A DNA stretch of 64,000 bases from JAJFUE01 sp041687335 (GTDB taxonomy: Bacteria > Sumerlaeota > Sumerlaeia > MVZB01), in the NCBI GenBank assembly GCA_041687335.1, contig JAWLCE010000011.1, positions 1 through 64,000 of the forward strand, given 5' to 3'. This document shows, in pieces, positions 17,234 to 26,068 of the stretch. The notes beneath the pieces are model-generated. The model made no database searches, was not told where the DNA came from, and worked only from the letters and a program-made list of their open reading frames with translations. The stretch's first letter is position 1; every line of letters begins with the position of its first letter. The position numbers and the translations under genes are program-made.

Positions 17234-18640
17234 ATGGGATTTAAATCTTTGGTTTTTTCGTTATTGCTAGGAGTTGCTGCAACGGGATTCTTCCCCGCCA
17301 GCGCCTCAGCTGCGGAACGTCTTGTTGGCGCCGGGCAAACCTATACCACGATTTCGGCTGCCATCGAAGCTGCGGCTGATGGCGACGTCATCCGTATCAA
17401 GGACAGCGCGACCTACGCGGAGTTGTTGACCATCAACAAGCGGGTCGACATCGTGGCTGACGCCAACCAGTCGCCGACGATTCTGCATCCTGATCCGGAA
17501 GCCACGAGCTACGGCATCGCCGTGGTCGCCGGCGCGGCCGGTGGGAGACTGGGCTCTCTTGACGGCGGGCAGATCATCATCAACCGCGGTCTTGCCCCCA
17601 CCTACGCCACCACGTCTCGTATGGCCGTATCCATCGATGGGATCGGTGCGGGTGAGGAATACAACGTTGAAAATGTGTATATCACCGGGTATACCACCGG
17701 CGCGATCACGGCGGGGACGGTTACCGCCGGCGTAAATGGAACGCTGAACATCGAGAAGATTGTCATCGATGGCGGGAATAGCCCTGACATGCTCGATGGC
17801 GCCACCAAGGATGGGATTCGAATCCATGGCAGGAACAACCATAACGGCATCTTCAACATCACGGGCATCGAGGTCAAGAATATCACCAGGAATGCCCTGC
17901 TGGTAAACCACACATCAACAGCAGAGTTGCATAACGTCACCATCAATCTTGTTTCCTGCGACCTGGTGAGCCTGAGTGGTGGTGGGGCCGTCAATATCGG
18001 CAATGCCGGTGGCCTGAGGTTCACGATGGACAATTGCTTCCTGCTTGGTGGCGGCTATCAGAACAGCTGGGGAGCCATGCGGTTTGGGACCAATCCTGCC
18101 CGTGGAGATACTTCGGCCACGCTGACGCTCACCAATTCGGTGCTGGCGGTCTGGCCAGGAACCGGCACGGCACACGTTTTCGGAATGAACTCAGCAGGAT
18201 ACGCCGATAATGCCACCCTCACCATTGACCATTGTGATCTGATCAATCAGCTGGCATCTGGCACGACGACACGCCGGGCCCTCTCCATGACCACTGGCGT
18301 CAACCGCACCATCACGTTGACCAACAACATCATCTATGGGCCGGATATGGTTGATACCCAATTGCTCGATGGGATCAATATCGCCTCGGACGCCAGCGAC
18401 ACCATCAACGTCAACCACAACAACGTGTTTGTTTCGGGTGCGGCCTATACCGGCGTCACCCCCGGCGCGGCCGAAGTCGTGCCCGCCGTCGATCCCAATT
18501 ACATGAACGCCGCGGCGCGGGATTATCGGGTCGGCAACACGGCGCTCCATACCCGGTCCACCACGGGCGGGGTCATTGGCAGCAACCGGGTGTTTGTGGA
18601 TTTTGTGCCGGTCGAGCTGAGCACGTTCAGCCTGCAGTAA
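17234..18640 (+). CDS. Secreted right-handed beta-helix protein with C-terminal PVELSTFSLQ (paralog 1)
   Basis: The 468-residue protein has a signal peptide (MGFKSLVFSLLLGVAATGFF, cleavage near SASA-AE). A repetitive Asn/Thr/Ile-rich body shows pectate-lyase-like beta-helix character, opening with GAGQTYTTISAAIEAAADG as in many parallel beta-helix repeat proteins. Later segments alternate short strands with Asn ladders. I see no catalytic motif, so it may be a structural or glycan-binding surface protein. It ends VPVELSTFSLQ, identical to the end of the next gene's product over ten residues. ATG 17234 has GAAAGGG upstream. It has its own promoter-like box and terminator, so it is probably monocistronic. 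Confidence 0.8.
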   Translation: MGFKSLVFSLLLGVAATGFFPASASAAERLVGAGQTYTTISAAIEAAADGDVIRIKDSATYAELLTINKRVDIVADANQSPTILHPDPEATSYGIAVVAGAAGGRLGSLDGGQIIINRGLAPTYATTSRMAVSIDGIGAGEEYNVENVYITGYTTGAITAGTVTAGVNGTLNIEKIVIDGGNSPDMLDGATKDGIRIHGRNNHNGIFNITGIEVKNITRNALLVNHTSTAELHNVTINLVSCDLVSLSGGGAVNIGNAGGLRFTMDNCFLLGGGYQNSWGAMRFGTNPARGDTSATLTLTNSVLAVWPGTGTAHVFGMNSAGYADNATLTIDHCDLINQLASGTTTRRALSMTTGVNRTITLTNNIIYGPDMVDTQLLDGINIASDASDTINVNHNNVFVSGAAYTGVTPGAAEVVPAVDPNYMNAAARDYRVGNTALHTRSTTGGVIGSNRVFVDFVPVELSTFSLQ

Positions 18641-18676
18641 ATCTGCCTGCGCCTCTCTTCAGGGCAATGATGAGAT

Positions 18677-18712
18677 GGGGGCGAGTCATTTGACTCGCCC
18701 CCTTGGCTTTTC
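18677..18712 (+). terminator. Terminator after beta-helix paralog 1
   Basis: GGGGGCGAGTCA and TGACTCGCCCCC (18677-18702) form a perfect 12-base-pair palindrome, followed by TTGGCTTTT. It lies 36 bases past the stop. Confidence 0.8.
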
Positions 18713-18771
18713 CCGCCGGGGGAGGCGAAAATATGGAAAACATTGGAGATTTTTGGGTCCAAAAATATCTT

Positions 18772-18800
18772 TTGACAGATTCCCCTGCGCATGATCTTCT
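18772..18800 (+). promoter_or_regulatory. Putative promoter of the second beta-helix gene
   Basis: TTGACA at 18772-18777, 65 bases before the ATG, is followed after 14 bases by TGATCTTCTTAC. This mirrors the arrangement before the first paralog (TTGACA, 14 bases, TGAT, then a pyrimidine-rich CTT stretch). Confidence 0.45.
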
Positions 18801-18836
18801 TACCTGAGAAACTCCTCAGGAAAGGGGACAGACCAA

Positions 18837-20288
18837 ATGCGAAGCAATTATGTGAAGTTTGGGCTAGGGCTGGCGATATCGTGCCTGACCCTTGCCGGCG
18901 CATCGGCGGCAGATCGGTTGGTTGGCGCCGGGCAGGCCTACACCACGATTTCGGCTGCCATTGAGGCCGCGGTGGATGGCGACGTCATCCGGATCATGGA
19001 CAGTGCTGTTTATGAAGAGAAGGTGGTGATCAACAAGTCGGTTCAGGTCATGGCCGACGGTGAGCATACGCCGACCATCAAGACGCCGGACGGGCTGACC
19101 GGCGATGCAGTCCTGGTAACGACGGGCGCGCAGGGTGGCCAGTTCGGTTCGCTCGCGGGTGGGCGCATCAATGTCGATCGCAACCTCCCCCCCGACCATG
19201 CCACGACTGGCAAGCACGGCATCATGGTCAACGGGATTCTTGTTGGCCAGGAGTACACCATTGAGAACGTTTACGTCACCGGCTTCACGACCGGCGGCGT
19301 GGTCGCCTCGCACGTGACCGGCTATGATGCGACCTGTGGTGTGAAGGGCACGCTTCACCTGAAGAATATTGAGATCGATGGCAAACATACGGCCGATGCG
19401 ATCACCGGCGCGGCCAAGACTGGCGTGCGCGTCGTGGGCGGCTCCGCCAGCAACAAGTCAAACGAGGGCGCGACCATCAGGATGAACCGGGTGCTGACCA
19501 AGAACCTGAACAGCCACGCGATGATCCTGAACAACAGCAGCACGGCCCACCTGCCCAATGTGACCGCGGTGATCGAGGATTGCGAATTGACGACGTTGAA
19601 GGATTGCGGCATTCAGATGGGGAATAACCCCGGCATCAATCTTTCGGTGAACAACTCGTTCCTGCTCGGCGGTGGCATCCAGAACAGCTGGGGCGCGCTG
19701 CGGTATGGGACCACCAACAACACCACCGTCGGGCCACCCTCGGGCACGATCAGCATCAGGAATTCGGTCCTGGCGGTCTGGCCGCTGGCCGGCACCGCGA
19801 TGGTGATCGGCGCCTCGGGTACAGATGTGAGCAATGACACAAGTTTCACGATCGACCATTGCGATATCATCAATCAACTTGGTGGCGGCACGACGATTAC
19901 CGATCAGACACCACGGGCGCGGACGGCGATCAATTTTGCCGCGGGCTCCAACCGCACACTGACCTTTACCAACAACAACGTCTACGGCCCGGATGCAAGC
20001 GGCGATATCGTCCTTGCCGGCATCACGGTTGTCCCTGGTGCTGGTGATGTGATCACGGTCAGCCACAATAACGTGTTCGTCTCGGGCGCTGATTATACGG
20101 GCGTCACTCCTGGAGCCGGCACGGTCCAGCCGGGCGTGAATCCCAATTACGTCGACGCCGCGAATGGCAACTACACCGTGCAGAATCCCGCGATTCAGAC
20201 GGCCTCGATGACGGGTGGCGTCCTCGGCAGCGGGCGTTCGGCCAGTCTTGTCGTTCCGGTCGAGCTGAGCACGTTCAGCCTGCAGTAA
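18837..20288 (+). CDS. Secreted right-handed beta-helix protein with C-terminal PVELSTFSLQ (paralog 2)
   Basis: This 483-residue protein is a tandem paralog of the preceding gene. It has a signal peptide (cleavage near GASA-AD), the same opening (GAGQAYTTISAAIEAAVDGD), and shared blocks such as NSVLAVWP, IDHCDIINQL and NNVFVSGADYTGVTPGA. It has the same last ten residues, PVELSTFSLQ, while the middle has diverged. It is probably exported and surface-associated, with no catalytic residues recognised. ATG 18837 has AAAGGGG upstream. It has its own terminator. The conservation of the C-terminal tag against a diverged body suggests the tag is functional, for example in sorting. Confidence 0.8.
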   Translation: MRSNYVKFGLGLAISCLTLAGASAADRLVGAGQAYTTISAAIEAAVDGDVIRIMDSAVYEEKVVINKSVQVMADGEHTPTIKTPDGLTGDAVLVTTGAQGGQFGSLAGGRINVDRNLPPDHATTGKHGIMVNGILVGQEYTIENVYVTGFTTGGVVASHVTGYDATCGVKGTLHLKNIEIDGKHTADAITGAAKTGVRVVGGSASNKSNEGATIRMNRVLTKNLNSHAMILNNSSTAHLPNVTAVIEDCELTTLKDCGIQMGNNPGINLSVNNSFLLGGGIQNSWGALRYGTTNNTTVGPPSGTISIRNSVLAVWPLAGTAMVIGASGTDVSNDTSFTIDHCDIINQLGGGTTITDQTPRARTAINFAAGSNRTLTFTNNNVYGPDASGDIVLAGITVVPGAGDVITVSHNNVFVSGADYTGVTPGAGTVQPGVNPNYVDAANGNYTVQNPAIQTASMTGGVLGSGRSASLVVPVELSTFSLQ

Positions 20289-20316
20289 ACTGACCTTCAT
20301 GAGGGTCAAGGCAGTT

Positions 20317-20350
20317 CAGGGGCGGGGTCCATGCGACTCCGCCCCTGTTG
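20317..20350 (+). terminator. Terminator after beta-helix paralog 2
   Basis: CAGGGGCGGGGTC (20317-20329) pairs with GACTCCGCCCCTG (20335-20347) through 13 base pairs with one G-T wobble, then TTG. It lies 28 bases past the stop. Confidence 0.7.
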
Positions 20351-20470
20351 CATGAGACCCTTGCATTTTGAAGGACCACGTTCAAAGAAATTGAAATTCC
20401 GTGGCTCCGGCCGCATGATCGATTCTGGATTCTGCGGATTCGAACCACATTTATTGGAGGGCGATTGACG

Positions 20471-21628
20471 ATGAAGACGATTCGGCGCCTGGCGCGCATC
20501 ATTCCAGTACTGGTGTTGAGTATGATGATACCGACGATTGTTCCCGCGGCCCAGGCCGGCGTCCAGCATGAGGATGTGGGCATCCTGCTGGAGGGGATTC
20601 CGGTCAGTATCTACACCCTGACCAACTCCCACGGCATGATGGCGAAGGTCACCAATTTCGGCGCGGTCGTGACCGAGCTGCACGTGCCCGACCGCGAGGG
20701 CCAGCTTGCCGACGTCGTGCTCGGCTTCGACCAGATCCATCAATACTGGAACGACCGCTCGCCCAGCTTCGGCTGCATCGTCGGGCGCTACGGCAACCGG
20801 ATCGCCAACGGGCGGTTTGAGCTGGATGGGAAGACCTACTGGCTCGCCACCAACATCTGGCCGCACCATCTGCACGGCGGACTGAAGGGATTCTCCAAGC
20901 TGCCCTGGCGTGGCGAGCCGGTCAGCGAGGCGGGCCGGGTCGGCGTGGCGCTGACGCACCACTCGATCGATGGTGAGGAAGGCTATCCGGGCGCGCTGAC
21001 CGTGCGCGTCACCTATTGGTTGACCGATGACAATGAGATGCGGATCGACTACGAGGCGGTGACCGACAAGCCGACGGTGCTCAACCTGACCCACCACGGC
21101 TACTTCAACCTGAAGGGCTACGGTGAGGGCGACATCACCGATCATGAGTTGATGATCGCGGCCGATGCCATCACGCCCGTGGACCCGCTGAAGATCCCGA
21201 CCGGCGAGATCATGCCTGTTGATGGCACGCCCTTCGACTTCCGCACCCCGCGCGTCATCGCCACGAGCGTCAATGACCCTCATCCGCAGGTGGCCATTTC
21301 TGGCGGTTATGATCATAACTTTGTGCTCAGCGGACGCGAGCGGCGCGATGATGGGCTGGCGCTGGCCGCCCGCGTGAGTGAGCCGCGCAGCGGGCGTGTG
21401 ATGGAGGTCTGGACCGACCAGCCGGGCATGCAGTTCTTCACGGCCAACATGCTCGATGGCACGATCATCGGCAAGGGCGGCAAGCCGGTCGTCCACCGGG
21501 CCGGCCTGGCCCTGGAGACCCAGCATTTTCCCGATTCGCCGAATCAGCCTGATTTCCCCTCGACGGTGTTGCGGCCGGGCGAAACCTTCCGCTCCAGCAC
21601 CTCCTATCGGTTCACCGTGAGCCGTTAA
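20471..21628 (+). CDS. Secreted aldose 1-epimerase (galactose mutarotase)
   Basis: The 385-residue protein is a GalM-type epimerase interconverting alpha and beta anomers of aldoses such as galactose or glucose. It carries GRYGNRIANGRF, HLHGG, NLTHHGYFNL (His208-His209, catalytic acid region), GGYDHNF and ETQHFPDSPNQPDF (Glu349, likely catalytic base). A signal peptide (cleavage near AQA-G) puts it in the periplasm or outside, unlike cytoplasmic GalM, suggesting work on sugars released by secreted glycosidases. ATG 20471 has GGAGGG 9 bases upstream and is preferred to a TTG six bases earlier. It is flanked by terminators, so probably monocistronic. Confidence 0.9.
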   Translation: MKTIRRLARIIPVLVLSMMIPTIVPAAQAGVQHEDVGILLEGIPVSIYTLTNSHGMMAKVTNFGAVVTELHVPDREGQLADVVLGFDQIHQYWNDRSPSFGCIVGRYGNRIANGRFELDGKTYWLATNIWPHHLHGGLKGFSKLPWRGEPVSEAGRVGVALTHHSIDGEEGYPGALTVRVTYWLTDDNEMRIDYEAVTDKPTVLNLTHHGYFNLKGYGEGDITDHELMIAADAITPVDPLKIPTGEIMPVDGTPFDFRTPRVIATSVNDPHPQVAISGGYDHNFVLSGRERRDDGLALAARVSEPRSGRVMEVWTDQPGMQFFTANMLDGTIIGKGGKPVVHRAGLALETQHFPDSPNQPDFPSTVLRPGETFRSSTSYRFTVSR

Positions 21629-21630
21629 GG

Positions 21631-21698
21631 ATCAAGGCCTCCCTTGATTCGTGCGTCCCTTGCAGGTCCTTGCTGAGTGCAGGGTCGGCAAGGGACGC
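21631..21698 (+). terminator. Hairpin cluster after the epimerase gene
   Basis: ATCAAGG / CCTTGAT (21631-21648) and GCGTCCCTTGC / GCAAGGGACGC (21653-21663 with 21688-21698, perfect) follow within 70 bases of the stop. A short CAGCCGGCTG with TTTTT comes at 21715-21729. Together they look like a compound terminator. Confidence 0.5.
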
Positions 21699-21732
21699 CG
21701 TCGTTTACGGCACCCAGCCGGCTGTTTTTGTT

Positions 21733-21782
21733 ATGGAACCCGCGGCGGGAAATGCATGTCAAAGACCGCAGCTGGGTTCCAT
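21733..21782 (+). promoter_or_regulatory. Inverted repeat in the leader of the His/Pro-rich lipoprotein gene
   Basis: ATGGAACCC (21733-21741) and GGGTTCCAT (21774-21782) are perfect inverted repeats. The right arm ends four bases before the AGGAGG ribosome-binding site (21786-21791). A folded leader would sit close to the translation start, so it could be a cis-regulatory structure or an operator. This is inference from position only. Confidence 0.4.
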
Positions 21783-21797
21783 GACAGGAGGTGTCCC

Positions 21798-22118
21798 ATG
21801 CGAGCTTTACTTTTACTCACGATCCTTGCGGGGCTGATGCTGCAGGGCTGCGCCGGCACAACGGCCGCCGGGACGGTCGTCTATCGCGACGGGCATGAAT
21901 ATCGGCGCCATCCGCGTCCGGTGGTGGTGCATCATCCGGTGCCGCCGCCGCATGAGGTGATCATTGTGCACCCGCCTAAACACTATAATAAGCATCACCA
22001 CAAGATGCGCGGGCCGGGGCGGATTCCGCCCGGCCACCTGCCCCCGCCGGGGCACAGGCGTGATTGGTATCCGGGCGTGCCGCCGGGCCATCAGCCGCCA
22101 CCCTACCGGTATCGGTAA
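21798..22118 (+). CDS. Small His/Pro-rich lipoprotein
   Basis: The 106-residue product has a lipoprotein signal peptide with lipobox LQGC (Cys near residue 17). The mature chain is dominated by His, Pro, Arg and Tyr, with clusters such as VVVHHPVPPPHEVIIVHPPKH and HHHKMRG. No family is recognised. His clusters make metal binding possible, but this is not shown. A perfect AGGAGG 6 bases before ATG 21798 fixes the start and suggests strong translation. It stands between terminator-like hairpins and a convergent gene, so is probably a single-gene transcript. Confidence 0.7.
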   Translation: MRALLLLTILAGLMLQGCAGTTAAGTVVYRDGHEYRRHPRPVVVHHPVPPPHEVIIVHPPKHYNKHHHKMRGPGRIPPGHLPPPGHRRDWYPGVPPGHQPPPYRYR

Positions 22119-22162
22119 ACGTAAAGCTAGGAAAGATGGACAGCCGCCCACGCAGCAGCCGA

Positions 22163-23014
22163 TCAGGTGGTTGCGTGGGCGGAATTTCGTGTCGGCTCGG
22201 CGGCGGGCTCAGCGGATTCAATTTCGAGCACCTGACCGTCATAGAGCAGCCGGGCCCAGGAGGGCAGGCTTTTATTGGTGGTCTCGTGATCGAGGTCATC
22301 GGCGATGTGGGTGAAGAATGCGTGCCGCACTCCGAGGCGCGCGCTGGCCTCGAGCGACTGGTCCAGGCTGAAGTGGGTCTCGTGGGGGCGGTGTCGCAGC
22401 GCAGAGATGATCAAGGTCTCGACCCCCGCCAGCAGTTCCTCGCTTTCGGGTGGTATGCCACTGCAGTCGGTCAGGTAGGCAAAGGAGCCCAGGCGGAATC
22501 CCAGGATCGGCAGGCGGCCGTGCATGATCCGAATCGGCATGACCTCGACGCCGGCGGCCAGGAAGGGGCGGCCCGGTTCGACCTCGGTCAGGTCCAGTTG
22601 CGGCACGCCGCCACCGGTCTGCAGCGGGCCGAAGCAGTGGGGGAAGCGGCGGCGGATATCGTCGATAAAGAAGGGGCTCGTGAAGAGCGGGATCGCCTCG
22701 CGCTGGATGTAATTGTAGGAGCGAATGTCATCGATGCCATTGATATGGTCGGCATGAGTGTGGGTCAGCAGCAGGGCATCGATGCGCGGCATCGGCCAAT
22801 TGAGCATTTGTTGGCGGAAGTCGATCGAGCAATCAACGAGCAGATGCCGACCGGCGGCTTCGATCCAGATCGAGGAGCGCAGGCGCTTGTTGCGCGGGTC
22901 GCTGGAGGTGCAGACGGCGCAGGCGCAGCCGACCACGGGCACACCCATCGAGGTGCCCGAACCGAGCACCCGGATGCGCAGCGCCGGCTTGGTGTTTCCA
23001 TGATGAGCAGGCAA
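22163..23014 (-). CDS. PhnP-like MBL-fold metallohydrolase
   Basis: The 283-residue metallo-beta-lactamase-fold enzyme resembles the PhnP / small phosphodiesterase branch. It has GSGTSMGVPVVGCACAVC near the N-terminus (a Cys-rich segment characteristic of this branch), the metal-binding THTHADH motif (His85, His87, Asp89, His90), and later His/Asp ligands (IMHGRLP, YLTDCSG). PhnP hydrolyses cyclic ribose phosphates; other relatives are general phosphodiesterases, so the substrate is open. The start is uncertain. A TTG at 23014 has AAGGGA about 9 bases upstream and is preferred over a TTG at 23068 without a ribosome-binding site. Confidence 0.8.
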   Translation of the reverse strand: MPAHHGNTKPALRIRVLGSGTSMGVPVVGCACAVCTSSDPRNKRLRSSIWIEAAGRHLLVDCSIDFRQQMLNWPMPRIDALLLTHTHADHINGIDDIRSYNYIQREAIPLFTSPFFIDDIRRRFPHCFGPLQTGGGVPQLDLTEVEPGRPFLAAGVEVMPIRIMHGRLPILGFRLGSFAYLTDCSGIPPESEELLAGVETLIISALRHRPHETHFSLDQSLEASARLGVRHAFFTHIADDLDHETTNKSLPSWARLLYDGQVLEIESAEPAAEPTRNSAHATT

Positions 23015-23134
23015 GATTACGATTCCCTTGACGTGGCTGGACCGGCGCGGGCGCCGGCTCTTTTCCAAGGTAGGCCAATGCGCCGCCGCGGTTCAAGTAT
23101 TTCAGGGCCGGGGGGAGAGTCCGGTCGCGGCAAG

Positions 23135-23959
23135 TCAGGTCGGATCATGTTCGCCGTAGACCGACAGGACATTGATCCCTGTCCGCTGGCGGAGCATGGT
23201 TTCGGCGGCGCGGGCTTCCTCAGGCGTGACTACGCGAAGTTGACGGGTGGCCACGCCCGCAGCGGCGGCCGCAAGCCGCTCGTGATCGCCGCGGCTTTCC
23301 AGATACCAGCGGGTCGGGTAGGGGCGGCGGGGGGTGTTGAGTTGGATCATGTCGGGCTTGATGCGCTCGATCAGCGGAACCCAGGACTCGATCAGCCGCA
23401 CATTGGCCGGCATCAGCATGACCTGGAGCGAAAGCGTGCCATGGAATTCGGCCCGCAGCGCGACCATGCCCTCGATGATTCGCTCCAGCTCGATTCCCGC
23501 GGCGGGCCGGTTGATCAGGCGCAGGGTCGCCATGTCGGGAGCATCGAGCTTGCAGGCGATCAGGTCGAGGCCGACGATCTGGCAGCGCACCTCGGGGCGA
23601 TCCAGCAGCGTGGCATTGGTCAGCAGGTGGATCGGCCGGTCGGTGCACTCGCGGATCGCAGCGATGATCTCATCCAAGTTGAGCGCCAGCGTCGGCTCAC
23701 CACTACCCGAGATGCCGACCACGTCGACCTGATCCCAGTCGACCGCCGCAAGGTCGCGTCGCACCCGGTCGGTCGCGACAAAAATGCGCCGCTCGTCCGT
23801 TATCCGCTGAATGGAGCCCAACTGGCAATAGATGCAGTTAAAGGAACAGGTCGAGGTTTCGACGATGGGGTCAATTCCAAGCGAGCGTCCGTAGCGCCAC
23901 GAACGGACGGGGCCGTAAACGGTGCCGGGTTGGGGGAGCGAGGGGGTTGATTCGGTCAT
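23135..23959 (-). CDS. Radical SAM protein, COG0731 (Tyw1-like) type
   Basis: The 274-residue protein opens with VYGPVRSWRYGRSLGI and the radical SAM CxxxCxxC cluster (Cys38, Cys42, Cys45). Those residues bind a 4Fe-4S cluster that cleaves S-adenosylmethionine. The YGPVxSxRxGxSLGIxPI opening marks bacterial relatives of the wybutosine-synthesis enzyme Tyw1. Bacteria do not make wybutosine, so the role is unknown. It follows on the same strand 120 bases upstream of the PhnP-like gene. GGAGG precedes ATG 23959. Confidence 0.8.
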   Translation of the reverse strand: MTESTPSLPQPGTVYGPVRSWRYGRSLGIDPIVETSTCSFNCIYCQLGSIQRITDERRIFVATDRVRRDLAAVDWDQVDVVGISGSGEPTLALNLDEIIAAIRECTDRPIHLLTNATLLDRPEVRCQIVGLDLIACKLDAPDMATLRLINRPAAGIELERIIEGMVALRAEFHGTLSLQVMLMPANVRLIESWVPLIERIKPDMIQLNTPRRPYPTRWYLESRGDHERLAAAAAGVATRQLRVVTPEEARAAETMLRQRTGINVLSVYGEHDPT

Positions 23960-24053
23960 GGGCGGGCGGTGTTCCTCCGTTTGCCGGAGAGAGTCGAGAC
24001 TCCTTAGTATAAGTGAAATCCGACGATCAATGCCATGGGGGCGGTGAATTTTT

Positions 24054-25955
24054 TCAGGCTGCGGGCGAGGGCGGCAGACCCGCCCGGCGGCGGAGTTCGT
24101 CCAAGGCGAGACGCTCGTGGGGGTAGGTCGGCAGCCGGTCGGCGTCGATCGACTCGAGCAGCGGGCGCGCCTCGTCGCCCCGCCCCTGTTCGATCAGCAG
24201 GCGCGCCTTGTCCATGCGGTGGCCCAGGTGAGTGGGATAGCGGGCCAGCGCCTCGTCATAGGCGGCCAGGGCTTTTGCCGCGCGACCTTGGGCGATCAGC
24301 AGCCGAGCCTGCATCGCGTGGGCCGAGGCTGCATGGGGATTGAGCGCGGCGGCTTCTCGCGCAAGCTCGAGCGCCGGCTGGATTTGTCCCAGCCGGGCCA
24401 GCGCGTGGGCGCGGTCGAGCCGGTGGCCGGCGTCATCGGGCTGGTGGCGGATGGCCGCGGCAAAGGATTCCGCCGCCGCCGCCGGATCGCCAGCCATCAG
24501 GTGGTCACGCCCCTCAAGCCGATGATGATTGGCCAGGTGCCAAGCCGGCCCCAGCCAGAGCCAGCCCGCCAGCGCCGCCGCGCCCAGCGCCGTGGCCACC
24601 CAGCCGCGTGCGGTGGAGGGGCTCCCCAAAGGCACCGCGCCCGCGCAGCCAATTCCCGCCAGCAGGCCCGTCAGGACAAGGAACGCCTGCCACTGGAGGG
24701 TGAATTCATAAAGCCCGTTGAAGCCGAGCGCGAGCAGCGCCAGCAGCGCCCAGAACGGCTCCGCGGGGGCGGAGCTCGAACGCCCTCGCCAGATGCGCCA
24801 CGCCAGCACGGCCATGCCCAACCAAAAGAGCAGCAGCAACGCCAGGCCGATCAGGCCCAGCTCGGCGCCGGCCTGCATCAGCCAGGAATGGGCATATTGG
24901 CTTTCGCGCGCCAGCGGGGACTTGAGACTGGCATACCGCAGTGCGAAGCTGCCCGGCCCGCCACCCAACACCGGTTCGGCGGCCCAGATTCGGCCGGCAA
25001 TCTCCCAATAGAACAGGCGCTCCCGGATGGTGGCGATATTGCCAAGTCGCTCAGCCAAACCGGCCGCCGCCGCCGGCAGCGCCAGCAGCAGGCAGGCCAT
25101 GGACGCCGCAGCGCGCGCGCCTAATGCGCCCAAGCCGCCAGCTCCGGCTGTGAAGGCTATCAGGGAGAAGACCGCGAAGGCGAGCACTCCGCCGCGGCTG
25201 CCGGTCAGCACCAGTGCCCCCAGCAGGGCCAGCCAGGCCACTGCGCCGGTCAGGCGCCAGGCGAGCCTGCTGGACCGCGCCAGCGCGGTCGCGATGCAGA
25301 AGATCGCCAGCACCGTGAGCTGGGCCGCGAACAGGTTGGGATTACCCAGCCGACCCGCGACGCGTTTTTCGCCAAGAGCATGCAGCAGGCCTTCGGTCTG
25401 GGGGTGGGTCGGATCAGCGCCGCCGGCGAGGATTGCCTCACGCAGCCGGTCCCAGGCATAGAAGTATTGGTAGAAGGCGAGCAGGGCAAAGGCCAGCGCC
25501 GCCAGAACCAGTCCGCGCCGCAAGAGGACCAGCATGCGATCGCTCCCGCCCTGGCCGGTGGCATTTGCCCATGTGACGCAGCTCACTCCCAGGACGAGTG
25601 CCATGGCGAATGCCAGTAAGCCGATCACCCATTCGGTTCCAGCGGAGCGGACGGGCATCGGCCACCAACGCGCCAGCGCCCAGAGCACCAGCGCCAGCCC
25701 CGCCAGGACCGGCAGCCGTCCTGCTGCGGCCAGCCAGCGGCGCCGGATGTCGGGGTCGCTCAAGCAGCGCCCCGTGGTCAGCGCCGCGACCAGTGCCAGC
25801 AGGCACGTCAGGGCCAGCCCCTCAAGCGGAAAGGCACGCACCGGGTAGGCGAGAAACCCAATCAGGAGCGCCGTCAGGCAAAACGCCAGCAAGTGAATGT
25901 GGCCCACGGCGGGGCGGGGGGAATCAGGCCGGGGGGGTGGCATGTTTCGTTTCAT
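24054..25955 (-). CDS. O-antigen ligase/polymerase (Wzy_C) family membrane protein with C-terminal TPRs
   Basis: The 633-residue protein has about a dozen hydrophobic segments (residues 20-450). It includes the O-antigen-ligase loop GGGPGSFALRYA followed by HSWLMQAGAELGLIG, the hallmark of Wzy_C/WaaL proteins. A soluble C-terminal region from about 475 holds TPR-like repeats (MAGDPAAAAESFAAAIRHQP, LARLGQIQPALELAREAAAL, ALAAYDEALARYP). Family members join or polymerise glycans on lipid carriers at the outer face of the inner membrane; others O-glycosylate pilins. ATG 25955 has GGAG 9 bases upstream and is preferred over a GTG at 25988. It is divergent from the GT4 gene, so the two may form a surface-polysaccharide locus. 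Confidence 0.8.
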   Translation of the reverse strand: MKRNMPPPRPDSPRPAVGHIHLLAFCLTALLIGFLAYPVRAFPLEGLALTCLLALVAALTTGRCLSDPDIRRRWLAAAGRLPVLAGLALVLWALARWWPMPVRSAGTEWVIGLLAFAMALVLGVSCVTWANATGQGGSDRMLVLLRRGLVLAALAFALLAFYQYFYAWDRLREAILAGGADPTHPQTEGLLHALGEKRVAGRLGNPNLFAAQLTVLAIFCIATALARSSRLAWRLTGAVAWLALLGALVLTGSRGGVLAFAVFSLIAFTAGAGGLGALGARAAASMACLLLALPAAAAGLAERLGNIATIRERLFYWEIAGRIWAAEPVLGGGPGSFALRYASLKSPLARESQYAHSWLMQAGAELGLIGLALLLLFWLGMAVLAWRIWRGRSSSAPAEPFWALLALLALGFNGLYEFTLQWQAFLVLTGLLAGIGCAGAVPLGSPSTARGWVATALGAAALAGWLWLGPAWHLANHHRLEGRDHLMAGDPAAAAESFAAAIRHQPDDAGHRLDRAHALARLGQIQPALELAREAAALNPHAASAHAMQARLLIAQGRAAKALAAYDEALARYPTHLGHRMDKARLLIEQGRGDEARPLLESIDADRLPTYPHERLALDELRRRAGLPPSPAA

Positions 25956-26068
25956 CGCGGCGCGCTCCGGTCGCCGATGACATTGCACCCGACCCGCCGG
26001 CCGAAATCAAATGCGAATGTGGACCGGTGGGTCACGCCTTTATTCCGCTACGGACCCCATGAGTTAGG

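Noticed and set aside
20430..20455. GGATTCGAACC, resembling the T-arm of a tRNA on the minus strand
   Set aside because: No acceptor, D or anticodon arms can be built around it and the flanks include the galM-like ribosome-binding region.
22064..23950. Long open frame opposite the PhnP-like and COG0731 genes
   Set aside because: Both opposite-strand genes carry strong family motifs; this frame has none and no start signal.
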